A stretch of DNA of 64,000 bases from Granulicatella elegans (GCF_020735385.1 NZ_CP085953.1:496001-560000), one strand, 5' to 3'. Positions 7,351 through 17,957 are shown, numbered from the stretch's first letter. Notes: generated by a model from the sequence alone, not told the origin. A program made the numbers and translations.

Positions 7351-7458
7351 ATGAAAACACCTCTTATTCATATTTTTGTAAAGTTTATACTACATACAGA
7401 AAAAAGGCAAATCTTTATAAGAAACTTCTTCGATCTACAATACCAAGAATTTTCTCCA

Positions 7459-7499
7459 CAAAAAACTTGTTAGAAACGGTAGTTATTTCTAACAAGTTT
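7459..7499 (-). terminator. terminator after ribU
   Basis: AAACTTGTTAGAAA (7463-7476) pairs perfectly with TTTCTAACAAGTTT (7486-7499), followed on the minus strand by T. Confidence 0.92.
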
Positions 7500-7520
7500 G
7501 GGGTAGTAGGTTTGTTAAAT

Positions 7521-8141
7521 TTATTGTTTTTCTAGTTTTAATACTTTTTCAACTTTTTTATAAAGCATTAACGATAGTACACTGCTTAAACCGAATTTTA
7601 ATACATTAAATGGTAATAAAGCAAATAGCATTAATGACCATAGATTTGTCACAAATGGATTTGTAGTAGCTGCAAGGGCAACAATTTTATCAATTGGGAA
7701 ATGCATCGCTGTTGCATATAATGGGAACATTACAAAATAATTCGCTGTTAATAAGACTACTGTTGCAACAGTTGTACCAATCACTAAACTTGTAATCGCC
7801 CCTTTGAATGTACGGTTGTATTTATAATAAAATACCGCTGGTAACATGAAACTTAAACTTCCAATTAAGTTAACTGTTTCGCCAATCCCAAATGTTGTTG
7901 TTCCATTTAAAACAAAGTTCAATGCAACTTTTACAATCGCAATATACGCACCATATAATGGTCCTAATAAATAACCTCCTAAAATAACAGGCAATTCAGA
8001 AAAATCCATTTTAACAAATGGTGGAATAAATGGCAGACTAAATTCTAATAACATTAAAATCGCACTTAACGCACCGAACAGTCCTACTAAAATGATTTGT
8101 TTTGTCGCATAACGTGACACTGTTTTTGCATTTGTACTCAC
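7521..8141 (-). CDS. ribU: riboflavin ECF transporter S component RibU
   Basis: 206 residues with six hydrophobic segments. The N-terminal IILVGLFGALSAILMLLEF and the following PFIPPFVKMDFSELPVILGGYLLGP are typical RibU sequence. It binds riboflavin at the outer face and works with a shared ECF energising module (EcfA, EcfA', EcfT) encoded elsewhere. An FMN riboswitch lies about 170 bases upstream, so the gene should be shut off when FMN is plentiful. Monocistronic, with a strong terminator. Confidence 0.95.
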   Translation of the reverse strand: MSTNAKTVSRYATKQIILVGLFGALSAILMLLEFSLPFIPPFVKMDFSELPVILGGYLLGPLYGAYIAIVKVALNFVLNGTTTFGIGETVNLIGSLSFMLPAVFYYKYNRTFKGAITSLVIGTTVATVVLLTANYFVMFPLYATAMHFPIDKIVALAATTNPFVTNLWSLMLFALLPFNVLKFGLSSVLSLMLYKKVEKVLKLEKQ

Positions 8142-8309
8142 CGTACATCTCCTCCTTAACCGGGTGAAGGATCGGATGGTTTCTCATGCTCTTGTTCCAT
8201 TTTATTTGTATAACTGCACCAAAAAACGCAGCAACAAAATGGTCTACATTTCATTGCCGCATTCTTATATATCAAATGAATTGGTATCTTCGAACGTGAA
8301 ATATAACCA

Positions 8310-8415
8310 TTTTCTCTCATCTAGACTATCACTATCGGTTCTGGAATTGCACCAAATCATGCCTGTTCGGCTCGCGGACTATACCGCCGGTAAGGAATTA
8401 CACCTTGCCCCGAAA
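8310..8415 (-). ncRNA. FMN riboswitch (RFN element)
   Basis: Read on the minus strand from 8415, the conserved blocks occur in order: TTCGGGGCAAGGTG, AATTCC, ACCGGCGGTATAGTCCGCGA, then GATTTGGTGCAATTCCAGAA, CCGATAGT, AGTCTAGATGAGAG. This is the complete RFN core. It senses flavin mononucleotide in the ribU leader. The 170 bases between the core and ribU hold the expression platform; I did not resolve whether it acts on transcription or on the GGAGGAG ribosome site. Confidence 0.95.
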
Positions 8416-8534
8416 ACGTTATTTTATAAACAAAGAATACCACACTTTTTTTTACATGACAATCATTCTGCTTGAGTTCTCAAAAAAGTCTAACTTTTAT
8501 GATAAACAGTCTCTAAAAACTTTAAGGCAGTTCA

Positions 8535-11354
8535 TTATTTCAATACTTTCCTCAAATATTGCCCTGTAAAGCTTCCTTCAACTTGAGCCACTTCTTCAGG
8601 TGTTCCAGTAGCGACAACTAGTCCTCCGCCACTACCACCTTCTGGTCCCATATCAATAATATAGTCAGCCGTTTTAATTACATCTAAATTATGCTCAATC
8701 ACTAAAACTGTATTTCCTGATTCTACTAAACGATTCAATACTTCTAATAATCGTGCAATATCATCTGTATGAAGCCCTGTCGTTGGCTCATCTAATACAT
8801 AAAAGGTATTGCCTGTAGACACTCGTTGCAGTTCACTCGCTAATTTCATTCGTTGTGCTTCTCCACCTGATAAAGTTGTAGCAGATTGCCCTAAAGTCAC
8901 ATAGCCTAAACCAACATCTTTAATCGTTTGAAGTTTTCGCTTAATTTTTGGCACAGCTTGGAAAAATTCTACCGCATCATCTACCGTCATTTCTAATACT
9001 TCAGCGATGCTTTTTCCTTTATATTTGACTTCTAATGTTTCTGAATTATAACGACTACCATGGCAAATTTCGCACGGAACGTATACATCAGGTAGGAAAT
9101 GCATTTCAATTTTTAAAATACCGTCTCCCTTACAGGCTTCACATCGTCCACCTTTGACATTAAAACTAAAACGTCCTTTTTTATAGCCACGTAATTTTGC
9201 TTCATTTGTCGTTGCAAATAAATCACGAATATCATCAAATACACTTGTGTAAGTCGCTGGATTACTTCTTGGAGTACGACCAATTGGACTTTGATCGATA
9301 TCAATAATTTTATCTAAACCTTCATATCCTTCAATTGATTTAAAGGCCCCAGGTTTTTCTTTTGATTTTGAAATTTCTCTTGCTAAAGCTTTTTTCAATA
9401 CTCCATTGACAAGAGAACTCTTTCCAGAACCTGAAACTCCTGTAACTGCTACTAATCTTCCTAAAGGAATATCCACATTAACAGATTTTAAGTTATTTTC
9501 ACTTGCTCCTTTTAAGTGAATCCACCCTTTATCTTCTGTTCTACGTTCAGTTGGAACGGCAATTGATTTTTTCCCTGATAAATATTGACCCGTTAATGAG
9601 TTTGGATTTTTTTCCACTTCTTTTGGCGTTCCAGCAGCAATAATTTGCCCACCAAATTCCCCTGCTCCTGGTCCGATATCAATTAAGTAATCCGCTGCTC
9701 TCATGGTGTCTTCATCATGTTCGACTACAATTAATGTATTTCCTAAATCACGCATATTTTGTAACGATTGAATTAATCGATCATTATCTCTTTGATGCAA
9801 TCCAATTGATGGCTCATCTAAAATATATAAAACTCCTGATAAATTCGATCCAATTTGAGTCGCTAAACGAATCCGTTGCGCTTCTCCCCCTGATAATGTT
9901 CCTGCTGCACGGCTAAGGTTTAAATATTGCAAACCAACATTTTTCAAAAATGTTAAACGAGATTGCACTTCTTTTAAAATAGGAGCGGCAATTTGTTCAT
10001 CTTGTGGAGATAAGGTTAACTCTTTGAAAAATTCAATTTCTTCATCAACGGATAATTCTAACACTTCACTAATATGTTTATGATTCACTTTTACTGCTAA
10101 TGCCTGTTCATTTAAACGGTGTCCATGACAAGCTTTACACGATAATTCTGTCATATATTGACGCATTTGTTCTCTTGTATACTCGCTATTCGTCTCATGG
10201 TAACGGCGTTTCACATTGACAATGACTCCTTCAAAAGGTACATCCACATCTCGAACACCACCAAATTCATTTTCATAATGGAAATGGAAAGTGGCGTCTC
10301 CAGAACCATATAACACTAGATTTTTCTGAGATTGTGTTAATGTTTCAAAAGGTAAATCCATTGGAACTTTAAACTGCTCACAAAATTGACGCAGCATTTC
10401 TGGATAATAGTTCGAACTAATCGGATTCCAAGGCGCTAATGCTCCTTCATTTAAAGTTTTCTCTTTATCTGGAATAACTAAGTCGATATCCACTTCTAAT
10501 TTCATTCCTAATCCATCACATTTCGGACAAGCTCCAAAAGGTGCATTAAATGAAAATAGACGTGGCTCTAATTCTCCAATAGTAAATCCACAATGAGGAC
10601 AAGCATAATGCTCACTAAACAAGATTTCTTCTTGCCCAATGACATCGACAATCGCATACCCTTCTGCTAAACGAAGCGCTGCTTCTAATGAATCGAACAA
10701 TCTTGAACGGCTCTTATCGGACACAATAATACGGTCAACAACAATTTCAATCGAATGCTTTTTATTTTTTTCTAATGAAATTTCATCCGTTGTTTCCATC
10801 ATTTCGCCATCTACTCGAATACGAATATAGCCGTCTTTTTGAATATTTTCGAAAACTTTTTTATGTTCTCCTTTTTTCCCTTTTACAATTGGAGCTAAAA
10901 TTTGAATTTTTGTTCTTTCTGGCAATTCCATTACACGATTCACCATTTGTTCAATCGACTGACTTTCAATTAAAGTTCCGTCATTTGGACAGTAAGGTTT
11001 TCCTACACGTGCATATAGCAATCTCAAGTAATCATTAATTTCCGTTACTGTTCCCACTGTTGAACGAGGGTTACGAGAAGTTGTTTTTTGGTCAATCGCA
11101 ATTGCCGGACTTAATCCATCAATACTATCGACATCTGGTTTATCCATTTGCCCTAAAAATTGTCGTGCATAGGCTGATAAACTCTCTACATATCTTCTTT
11201 GTCCTTCTGCATATAATGTATCAAATGCTAGTGAGCTCTTCCCTGAACCAGATAATCCTGTAATTACTACTAATTGATCTCTTGGAATTGTTACATCGAT
11301 ATTTTTTAAATTATGGGAGCGTGCTCCACGAACGATAATCTGATCTTTCGCCAT
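8535..11354 (-). CDS. uvrA: excinuclease ABC subunit UvrA
   Basis: 939 residues, full length. Two ABC ATPase halves, with Walker [10 protein letters not shown] near residue 32 and GVSGSGKSS near residue 640, signature LSGGEAQR twice, and two CxxC zinc modules (CPHCG...[12 protein letters not shown]...CEIC). UvrA dimers scan DNA, recognise bulky lesions and load UvrB. uvrB is not adjacent here. The promoter carries a LexA box, so SOS induction is expected. Confidence 0.98.
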   Translation of the reverse strand: MAKDQIIVRGARSHNLKNIDVTIPRDQLVVITGLSGSGKSSLAFDTLYAEGQRRYVESLSAYARQFLGQMDKPDVDSIDGLSPAIAIDQKTTSRNPRSTVGTVTEINDYLRLLYARVGKPYCPNDGTLIESQSIEQMVNRVMELPERTKIQILAPIVKGKKGEHKKVFENIQKDGYIRIRVDGEMMETTDEISLEKNKKHSIEIVVDRIIVSDKSRSRLFDSLEAALRLAEGYAIVDVIGQEEILFSEHYACPHCGFTIGELEPRLFSFNAPFGACPKCDGLGMKLEVDIDLVIPDKEKTLNEGALAPWNPISSNYYPEMLRQFCEQFKVPMDLPFETLTQSQKNLVLYGSGDATFHFHYENEFGGVRDVDVPFEGVIVNVKRRYHETNSEYTREQMRQYMTELSCKACHGHRLNEQALAVKVNHKHISEVLELSVDEEIEFFKELTLSPQDEQIAAPILKEVQSRLTFLKNVGLQYLNLSRAAGTLSGGEAQRIRLATQIGSNLSGVLYILDEPSIGLHQRDNDRLIQSLQNMRDLGNTLIVVEHDEDTMRAADYLIDIGPGAGEFGGQIIAAGTPKEVEKNPNSLTGQYLSGKKSIAVPTERRTEDKGWIHLKGASENNLKSVNVDIPLGRLVAVTGVSGSGKSSLVNGVLKKALAREISKSKEKPGAFKSIEGYEGLDKIIDIDQSPIGRTPRSNPATYTSVFDDIRDLFATTNEAKLRGYKKGRFSFNVKGGRCEACKGDGILKIEMHFLPDVYVPCEICHGSRYNSETLEVKYKGKSIAEVLEMTVDDAVEFFQAVPKIKRKLQTIKDVGLGYVTLGQSATTLSGGEAQRMKLASELQRVSTGNTFYVLDEPTTGLHTDDIARLLEVLNRLVESGNTVLVIEHNLDVIKTADYIIDMGPEGGSGGGLVVATGTPEEVAQVEGSFTGQYLRKVLK

Positions 11355-11411
11355 TCCATCTTCCTCTATTTCTATCTAAAATCAAAAACTCTGCCTTTAG
11401 GCGTTCGCCTT

Positions 11412-11417
11412 AGTATA
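11412..11417 (-). promoter_or_regulatory. -10 box of uvrA
   Basis: TATACT on the minus strand, 58 bases before the uvrA ATG. The LexA box lies just upstream over the -35 region. Confidence 0.55.
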
Positions 11418-11437
11418 GCATAGTTTCTTTTACATTA

Positions 11438-11451
11438 CGAACAAACGTTCT
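11438..11451. promoter_or_regulatory. LexA (SOS) box of uvrA
   Basis: CGAACAAACGTTCT agrees with the Gram-positive LexA consensus CGAACNNNNGTTCG except for the last base. It overlaps the -35 region of the uvrA promoter, the expected position for repression. Confidence 0.85.
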
Positions 11452-11521
11452 TGTATAGTCATACATCTTCATTTTAAGTGAATTCAAAAAAATGAGCAAA
11501 TTTTGAGCAGATTCCTACTTA

Positions 11522-11568
11522 ACAAAAAAGTCTGAATCTTCATAGTCCCTCACTACCAAAATTCAGAC
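11522..11568 (-). terminator. terminator after exoA
   Basis: GTCTGAAT (11530-11537) and ATTCAGAC (11561-11568), followed on the minus strand by six T. It lies 13 bases beyond the exoA stop. Confidence 0.88.
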
Positions 11569-11580
11569 ATTTTTAAACTC

Positions 11581-12342
11581 TTAGATAATTTCCATCTCCA
11601 CTGGACAGTGGTCACTTCCGGTTACATCCGCACGAATTTTCACTTCTTGAATGCGAGAGGTTAACACTTCTGATACAACAAAATAGTCAATTCTCCATCC
11701 AATATTTCTTGCACGAGCACCACCCATATAGCTCCACCAAGTATAAGCTCCTACTGTATCTGGATAACGATAACGGAACGCATCTACTAAGCCATTCTCT
11801 ACAATTTGATCAAATTTTTCACGCTCTTCTTTTGTAAATCCTGCATTTTTTGTATTTGTTTTTGGATTTGCCAAATCGATTTCCTTATGCGCTACATTTA
11901 AATCACCACACAAAATAACCGGCTTTGTTTCTTCTAACTTTTTAATAAAGGTTAAGAAATCATCTTCCCACACTTGGCGATAACTTAAACGAGTTAAATC
12001 ACGTTTTGCATTTGGCGTATACACTGTCACTAAATAATAGTCCGTATATTCTACTGTAATGACACGTCCTTCTTGATCATGTTCTTCAATTCCTAATCCA
12101 TATTGAACAGAAATCGGTTCTTCTTTTGTAAAAATGGCTGTTCCAGAATACCCTTTTTTCACAGCTGAATTCCAATAGGCATGATATCCTGCAAATTCCA
12201 TTCCTAACTCCACTTGTTCAGGCTGTGCCTTTGTCTCTTGTAAACATAAAATATCTGGTTGAGCTTCTAATACATATTCTTGTAAAGCTCCTTTATTTAA
12301 CACCGAACGAATCCCATTCACATTCCATGTTGTTAATTTCAT
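11581..12342 (-). CDS. exodeoxyribonuclease III / AP endonuclease
   Basis: 253 residues of the Xth/ExoA family: [24 protein letters not shown] (metal-binding Glu), [20 protein letters not shown], and the C-terminal [11 protein letters not shown] with the catalytic Asp-His pair. It cleaves DNA 5' of abasic sites in base excision repair. The ATG at 12342 has GGAGGA 6 bases upstream; an ATG 33 bases earlier has no site. Single gene with terminators on both sides. Confidence 0.96.
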   Translation of the reverse strand: MKLTTWNVNGIRSVLNKGALQEYVLEAQPDILCLQETKAQPEQVELGMEFAGYHAYWNSAVKKGYSGTAIFTKEEPISVQYGLGIEEHDQEGRVITVEYTDYYLVTVYTPNAKRDLTRLSYRQVWEDDFLTFIKKLEETKPVILCGDLNVAHKEIDLANPKTNTKNAGFTKEEREKFDQIVENGLVDAFRYRYPDTVGAYTWWSYMGGARARNIGWRIDYFVVSEVLTSRIQEVKIRADVTGSDHCPVEMEII

Positions 12343-12401
12343 ACTTCTTCCTCCACGTTCATTTTGTTCTATCATAACAATTTTATAAAATGATGACTAG
12401 C

Positions 12402-12458
12402 AAAAAGATACCGACCTCCAAGCGTTAGATTTTTAGTCAAACTTTTCGGGGTCGGTAT
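12402..12458 (-). terminator. terminator of the two-component operon
   Basis: ATACCGACC (12408-12416) pairs with GGTCGGTAT (12450-12458); on the minus strand CTTTTT follows. It lies 18 bases beyond the kinase stop. Confidence 0.82.
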
Positions 12459-12476
12459 TTCAGAAATACTTTTTCT

Positions 12477-13619
12477 TTAAACATCCGCATCATTCGGCAA
12501 GCAAATATAAAAACTAATCACTTCTCCAACGGATTCAGCTAACATTCTTCCACCATGACTACGAACGATATTATCCGCAATGGCTAACCCTAGGCCTGTT
12601 CCACCTGTTTCTTTCGAACGAGAGCCTTCTGCACGATAGAAACGACTAAATAAACGCTCCAACACTTCTTTAGAAATAGGTTCTCCAATATTACGAACCG
12701 CAATGGTTACAATGTCTTTTTGTTCCAATACTTCTATCATAATTTTTGTATTTTCACGACCATATTTAATGGCGTTTGATAGCAAGTTATGAATAACACG
12801 CACCATTTTTTCCGCATCCATTTCTAACACCATTTTTTTCTTTGGCGGAATCACTTCAATCGTCATTTGACGTTTTTGTGCTTCTAATTCAAAATCGGCT
12901 GCTACTTGTTCTAAGAAATTTGCTACCGGAATGTCATTCAATCGCAACGGTGCTCCATTTGGACTTGTCGTTGTATATTCGAATAAATCATCTACTAATG
13001 CTTTCATTTGTTGCGCTTTATGATACGCAATTTCTGCATAACGTTTTGTTTCTTCGGGTGTTTTTGGCTTACCATTAATGACTAATCCTAAATACCCAAT
13101 AATAGATGTTAAAGGGGTACGAATATCATGAGAAACATTTGTAATCAATTCATCTTTTGATTTTTCAATCATCCGTTCATCTTCCATGGCGCTTACGGTT
13201 GAATCTACTAAACGATTAATACTCGTCACTACTTTTCCCATATCACCTGCTAATTGGAAAGGAATTCTTCGATCATAATCTCCTTGCGCAATTAAATGTA
13301 ATTCCTCTAAAACATGAGACAATTGCATTTGATGATAACGACGAATTAAACGCCAATAGGTAAATCCAATCGCAAAAATAATCGAACTAATGGAAAAAAT
13401 ATTTTTATATAATCGAATTTCACTAAGATCTACATTCCATGCTTGACGAATCGAACGACTACCGTCTACAAAGTATCTAGGTGCATCTAGAAATTGATTC
13501 AACAATACTAATGCTCCTAAATATAAGACAAAGACGATACAGAGCGTAATAATGCCTTCTAAAAATAATTCACTAATTTCCCTGGCTGTTAATTTCAATA
13601 AGGCAGCAGGTTTTTCCAC
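12477..13619 (-). CDS. sensor histidine kinase (VanS-like, HisKA)
   Basis: About 380 residues. Two membrane helices near the N-terminus (GIITLCIVFVLYLGALVLL and IFSISSIIFAIGFTYW) frame a short extracytoplasmic loop of some 40 residues; then a HAMP-like linker, HisKA with NVSHDIRTPLTS (phospho-His), and HATPase_c with NAIKYG, GTGLGLAI. The small outer loop suggests sensing within or at the membrane. The start is uncertain: GTG at 13619 has AAAGG 8 bases upstream and begins after the regulator stop; the ATG at 13730 would overlap the regulator by 83 bases. The stimulus is unknown; the layout resembles cell-envelope sensing VanRS-type pairs. Confidence 0.86.
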   Translation of the reverse strand: MEKPAALLKLTAREISELFLEGIITLCIVFVLYLGALVLLNQFLDAPRYFVDGSRSIRQAWNVDLSEIRLYKNIFSISSIIFAIGFTYWRLIRRYHQMQLSHVLEELHLIAQGDYDRRIPFQLAGDMGKVVTSINRLVDSTVSAMEDERMIEKSKDELITNVSHDIRTPLTSIIGYLGLVINGKPKTPEETKRYAEIAYHKAQQMKALVDDLFEYTTTSPNGAPLRLNDIPVANFLEQVAADFELEAQKRQMTIEVIPPKKKMVLEMDAEKMVRVIHNLLSNAIKYGRENTKIMIEVLEQKDIVTIAVRNIGEPISKEVLERLFSRFYRAEGSRSKETGGTGLGLAIADNIVRSHGGRMLAESVGEVISFYICLPNDADV

Positions 13620-13647
13620 TCTAACTGCCTTTTTTTGAAAAAATCTC

Positions 13648-14343
13648 CTATTTACTTTCAATTTTATAGCCAACTCCCCATACGGTTTCAATGACTTTAT
13701 CTCCACCTGTTGCTTCAGCAATCTTGTCACGTAAATGACTCACGTGAACCATTACGGTTTTAGTAGAGACAATACTTTCTTGTTTCCATACTGTTTCAAA
13801 AATCTCATCCGCACTAAATACTTTATTTGGATGACTTGCAAGTAGGAATAGAATCCCAAACTCTAACACGGTTAATTGAATTTCTAAACCATCTAATGTT
13901 GTTACTTGATGAGAGCCATTATTAATTAATAATGGACCAATCGTAATCTCTTCAGTACTTTCACTTTCTTTTGTTAAAGCTGAAGTTCGACGTAATAATG
14001 ATTTTACACGTGCAATGACTTCTAATGGGTTAAAAGGTTTCGTTACATAATCATCTGCCCCATTTGTTAATCCTTGAATTTTATCAATATCTGTTGATTT
14101 AGCACTAAGTAATAAAATCGGTAAAGTATCATTCGTTTTACGAATTTCATGCACAACAGAAATTCCATCTAATCGTGGCATCATAATATCTAAAATCACC
14201 ATATCAATATCTGGATAAGCTTGGATTTTTTCCAATGCTTGTTTTCCGTCATATGCTTTTACAATTTCAAATTTTTCATTTCTTAAATAAATCGATAATA
14301 ATTCAACAATCTCGCGATCGTCATCTACGACTAAAATTTTCAT
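13648..14343 (-). CDS. response regulator, OmpR/VanR type
   Basis: 231 residues. Receiver domain with DDDRE acidic pocket, phosphorylated Asp in VILDIMMPRLDG, Ser and Lys at LLLSAKS and YVTKPFNP; then an OmpR winged-helix domain with LTVLEFGILFLLASHPNKVFS and VMVHVSHLRDKI. It binds DNA as a phosphorylated dimer. AGAGGG precedes the ATG. It is the first gene of the pair with the kinase; targets are not evident nearby. Confidence 0.94.
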   Translation of the reverse strand: MKILVVDDDREIVELLSIYLRNEKFEIVKAYDGKQALEKIQAYPDIDMVILDIMMPRLDGISVVHEIRKTNDTLPILLLSAKSTDIDKIQGLTNGADDYVTKPFNPLEVIARVKSLLRRTSALTKESESTEEITIGPLLINNGSHQVTTLDGLEIQLTVLEFGILFLLASHPNKVFSADEIFETVWKQESIVSTKTVMVHVSHLRDKIAEATGGDKVIETVWGVGYKIESK

Positions 14344-14528
14344 AAAAATCCCTCTTTTCGTATTATTTTCAACTTTATCCTACTCAATCTCTAAGAAAAA
14401 CTCCACCATTTCATTAAAATCTTGAAAATTCTTTAATAATTTGGCAAAAAAATCGCTTCTTTATGCCTGAATACGCGTTTTTTTGCTATAATGTAAGTGT
14501 ATTCCTAATTTATTGGAAAGGATTTTTT

Positions 14529-15352
14529 ATGATACAAACACCTATTACAAATCAACAAGTACAATTACTAGAAACGATTGTCTCTTCATCAGAACAAATG
14601 CAAGATTATTTTGTTCCATTTGCAGTGGATGAATCCATTTTACATCATTTGGTGCAATTCCCAGCAGAAACTTTTCTACATTTTTGGGAAATGGAAGATA
14701 CAGTCATTTTAGGAATGACAGATACTAAAACACCCTATTTAGAAGAAGGAGTTGCTTTATTAAAACAACGAAACTACACACCAGTTGTTCGTCATGCTGG
14801 AGGCTTAGCGGTTGTTAGTAACTCAGGCGTTTTAAATATTAGTTTATTATTTTCTAGACAAAACGCTACGATTGCTCAAGTCTATGAATGGATGCAAGAA
14901 CTCATTACACGTGCCTTTCCAGAAGCCATTGGAAAAAAAAAATCCAAGCCTTTGAAGTGAGTGATTCCTATTGTCCAGGAGACTATGATTTAAGTATCCA
15001 AGGAAAGAAATTCGCTGGAATTGCGCAGAGACGTTTCAAAAATTCTATTTGCGTCTCTATTTATCTTAGCATTAATGGAAATCAAGAAGAACGTGGAAAC
15101 TTAATCCATGATTATTATGAAAAAAGCATTAAGAGAGAAGAAACTCGTTGGCATTATCCAACTGTTAACGCCAATAGTATGGCAAATATATCACAATTAT
15201 TAGACTTAACACTAACGGTACAAGAAGTCAAAGAACGCATTTTAACAGCTCTATTAGATGGGCAATGCGAATTATTAGAATCAGAAATTAATTTTGCAAC
15301 GGAAGCAAGTTATCAAAAAGCCATGGAGCGTTTAAACCTTCGAAAAGTTTAA
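14529..15352 (+). pseudogene. lipL: LipL-like octanoyl transferase, frameshifted at an A10 tract
   Basis: The first frame runs from the ATG at 14529 (AAAGGA upstream) through RHAGGLAVVSNSGVLNISL to a stop near 14960; the second carries SYCPGDYDLSIQGKKFAGIAQRR, with the catalytic Cys of the GcvH:E2 octanoyl (lipoyl) amidotransferase LipL. The two halves are joined in the -1 frame at ten consecutive A (14933-14942): eleven or eight A would restore one protein of about 274 residues, the usual LipL length. It would move octanoyl groups from GcvH to E2 subunits in lipoate assembly. The break may be a sequencing error, a real mutation, phase variation, or be bypassed by polymerase or ribosome slippage. 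It is followed after 35 bases by the HD hydrolase gene. Confidence 0.85.
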
Positions 15353-15387
15353 CGATAACTCCAGATAATATAAGGAGGAAAAGATTG

Positions 15388-16740
15388 ATGTATATTGAAG
15401 AACTATCCCGTGAAAAAGTATTACGTGACCCTGTTCATAACTACATTCACGTTCAACACCGTGTTATTTTAGACTTAATTAATAGCCGAGAAATGCAACG
15501 ATTACGCCGAATTAAACAAACTGGTGCTTCTATGTTCACCTTCCATACGGCTGAACATTCCCGCTTTTCTCATTCACTAGGCGTCTATGAAATTGCTAGA
15601 AGAATTTGCGACAAATTTGTTCGAAACTACCCTTCTACAACCCCAGAAGATGGATTATGGGATGACTCTAATCGACTCGTTGTCCTATGTGCCGCTCTTT
15701 TACACGATATCGGACATGGCCCTTATTCTCATGCTTTTGAGAAAATTTTCGATACAAATCATGAACAAATTACGATTGATATTATTTTGTCACCAGACAC
15801 AGAAGTGAACAAAATTTTAAAAACAGTCTCTCCTACTTTCCCGGAAGAAGTAGCCAGTGTCATTCAAAAGAAACATCCAAATCCACAAGTCGTTCAATTA
15901 ATTTCTAGTCAAATTGATGCTGACAGAATGGATTACTTACTACGAGATGCTTATTTCACAGGAGTAAATTATGGAACTTTTGATTTAACTCGTATTTTAC
16001 GTGTGATTCGTCCTTATAAAGGTGGGATTGCCTTTAACTTTTCAGGAATGCATGCCGTAGAAGATTATGTCGTTAGCCGTTATCAAATGTATATGCAAGT
16101 TTATTTCCATCCAGTATCAAGAGGGATGGAAGTTGTGTTAAATCACTTATTAAAACGTGCTACTGAGTGTTATCATTCATCGACTCATCCATTAAAATAT
16201 ACCGCCTCTTTCTTAAAACCATTTTTTGAAAAAAATTGGACATTAGAAGATTACCTTCGTCTAGATGACAGTGTATTAAACACTTATTTTGCTCATTGGC
16301 AAATTGAAGACGATGCGATTTTAAGCGATTTAGCCGATCGTTTTATTAATCGTAGACCTTTTAAATCCGTACCATTTAATCATGTCAATGACATGGCAAC
16401 GATTGAACGTATGAAAGAACTTGTACAAAATGTTGGTTATAATACCGAGTATTATACTGCGATTAATAATAGTTATGATCTGCCATATGACTTCTATCGT
16501 CCAGATTCCGTAAAACCAAGAACGCAAATTGAATTAATGGAACGAAACGGCAATATGGTCGAATTATCTCTTGTCAGCTCGATTGTATCAGCTATTTCTG
16601 GAAGAGTGCGTGGAGATGAACGCTTATACTTCCCAAGAGAAATGTTTGCAGAAGGAACATCCGAATTATTTAGCGAAGATTATCAAGAATTTCAAGAACT
16701 AGCTTCAAAACTTGATGTCTACTCAAATCAAATGAAATAA
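15388..16740 (+). CDS. HD-domain phosphohydrolase (YwfO/dGTPase-like)
   Basis: 450 residues. Metal-binding HD motifs are present: RLRRIKQTG, HSRFSHSLGVYE, and LLHDIGHGPYSHAFE, then QIDADRMDYLLRDA. This is the YwfO-type family of deoxynucleotide triphosphatases with an HD core and a helical C-terminal part. It probably hydrolyses dNTPs and affects DNA precursor pools. ATG at 15388 with AAGGAGG upstream; a TTG one codon earlier is ignored. It follows the lipL gene in one transcript and is closed by a terminator. Runs against the replication fork, unlike most neighbours. Confidence 0.9.
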   Translation: MYIEELSREKVLRDPVHNYIHVQHRVILDLINSREMQRLRRIKQTGASMFTFHTAEHSRFSHSLGVYEIARRICDKFVRNYPSTTPEDGLWDDSNRLVVLCAALLHDIGHGPYSHAFEKIFDTNHEQITIDIILSPDTEVNKILKTVSPTFPEEVASVIQKKHPNPQVVQLISSQIDADRMDYLLRDAYFTGVNYGTFDLTRILRVIRPYKGGIAFNFSGMHAVEDYVVSRYQMYMQVYFHPVSRGMEVVLNHLLKRATECYHSSTHPLKYTASFLKPFFEKNWTLEDYLRLDDSVLNTYFAHWQIEDDAILSDLADRFINRRPFKSVPFNHVNDMATIERMKELVQNVGYNTEYYTAINNSYDLPYDFYRPDSVKPRTQIELMERNGNMVELSLVSSIVSAISGRVRGDERLYFPREMFAEGTSELFSEDYQEFQELASKLDVYSNQMK

Positions 16741-16743
16741 TAT

Positions 16744-16814
16744 TACAAAGACTTTTCTAAACTAGCGAACTCAACTTAGAATTCAGCTACAAAGGAAAGT
16801 CTTTTGTGCTTTTT
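16744..16814 (+). terminator. long-loop terminator after the HD gene
   Basis: ACAAAGACTTTTC pairs with GAAAGTCTTTTGT across a loop of about 40 bases that can itself form a short GAACTC/GAATTC-type hairpin. TTTTTC follows. Similar in design to the gyrA terminator. Confidence 0.75.
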
Positions 16815-16870
16815 CATTCAGTTGTAAAATATGATATAATGAAACTGATACAAAATAAAGGAGACTAACT

Positions 16871-17695
16871 ATGATTAAATTAATTGCCATCGATATCGAT
16901 GGAACTTTGATTAACTCAAAACACGAAATTACACCTCGTGTTCATGCAGCATTAACAAAAGCAAAAGAACAAGGCGTCTATGTTGTTCTTTGTACAGGAC
17001 GTCCACTTCCAGGCGTTCAAAGATATTTAAAAGAACTAAACTTAATCAATGATCGTGATTTTGTCATTACTTATAATGGTTCACTTGTTCAAAGAACAGG
17101 AACAGGAGAAAGTTTAGTACGCTTTGGAATGACGATGGATGATTTAAAACAGATGGATGATTACCATCAACAATACGGCGTTCACTATCATGTAATCGAT
17201 GAAAAAAATATTTATGTAACAACTCCAAATATTGGAAAATACTCTTATATGGAACGTGATCTTATTGGAATGCCGATTGTACAACAACCTCTAGACCAAT
17301 TTGACCCAAATGCTACTTTTTCAAAAATGATGTTCGTAGATGAACCAGAAATTTTAGAAAATCTTATTCCAAATTTAAGTGACTCATTCAAAGAAAACCA
17401 TAATATCGTTCGTAGTATGCCTGTTTACTTAGAAGTTCTACACCCACAAGCAAGTAAAGGACATGCTGTCGCTAAACTAGCAGAACTATTAGGATTAGAT
17501 GCCAGCGAAGTCATGTGTATCGGAGACCAAGAAAACGATAGAGATATGATTGAATATGCAGGAATGGGCGTTGCAATGGGAAATGCGATTGACGAAATTA
17601 AAGAACTTGCAAACTTCATTACAACAATAAATGATGAAGATGGCGTTGCAGTAGCTGTAGAAACTCACGTATTAAATACGGAGGACTCTCTATAA
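16871..17695 (+). CDS. Cof-type HAD sugar-phosphate phosphatase
   Basis: 274 residues of the HAD superfamily, subclass IIB. Motif I is IDIDGTLI (nucleophile Asp near residue 8), motif II VVLCTGRP, motif III a Lys in QASKGHAV, motif IV GDQENDRDMIEYAG. These cytoplasmic enzymes dephosphorylate sugar phosphates or similar metabolites with broad specificity. RBS AAAGGAG; promoter with TATAAT near 16846. Own terminator. Confidence 0.92.
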   Translation: MIKLIAIDIDGTLINSKHEITPRVHAALTKAKEQGVYVVLCTGRPLPGVQRYLKELNLINDRDFVITYNGSLVQRTGTGESLVRFGMTMDDLKQMDDYHQQYGVHYHVIDEKNIYVTTPNIGKYSYMERDLIGMPIVQQPLDQFDPNATFSKMMFVDEPEILENLIPNLSDSFKENHNIVRSMPVYLEVLHPQASKGHAVAKLAELLGLDASEVMCIGDQENDRDMIEYAGMGVAMGNAIDEIKELANFITTINDEDGVAVAVETHVLNTEDSL

Positions 17696-17720
17696 TTCAA
17701 AAAATAAGAACAATAAAGCG

Positions 17721-17761
17721 AAAAACCAAAGGAGACTCTCCGTTCTCCTTTGGGTTTTATT
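17721..17761 (+). terminator. terminator after the HAD gene
   Basis: CCAAAGGAGA (17726-17735) pairs with TCTCCTTTGG (17744-17753), followed by GTTTTAT. Confidence 0.9.
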
Positions 17762-17836
17762 ACAATTCAACAAAAAGAAACTCTTCACAAAACACGATTA
17801 TTAATAATAATTTTTGAAAGAAAAATCGATTTTTAA

Positions 17837-17846
17837 CGAATGTTCG
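17837..17846. promoter_or_regulatory. PurBox-like site before purR
   Basis: CGAATGTTCG; the reverse strand reads ACGAACATTCG, close to the PurBox CCGAACATT. It ends 14 bases upstream of the -35 box of purR, consistent with PurR controlling its own gene. Confidence 0.6.
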
Positions 17847-17859
17847 TCTTATTTTTTTA

Positions 17860-17887
17860 TTGTAATTTTCGTAAATTTCTGTATAAT
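17860..17887 (+). promoter_or_regulatory. purR promoter
   Basis: TTGTAA, 16-base spacer, TATAAT, about 70 bases upstream of the purR ATG. Confidence 0.7.
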
Positions 17888-17957
17888 AGTTTTACTGGAG
17901 CAATCTTCAGCCAGAGCTGTCTTATAAGCTTTGATTCAAATTAAAGGAGGCTAACCG

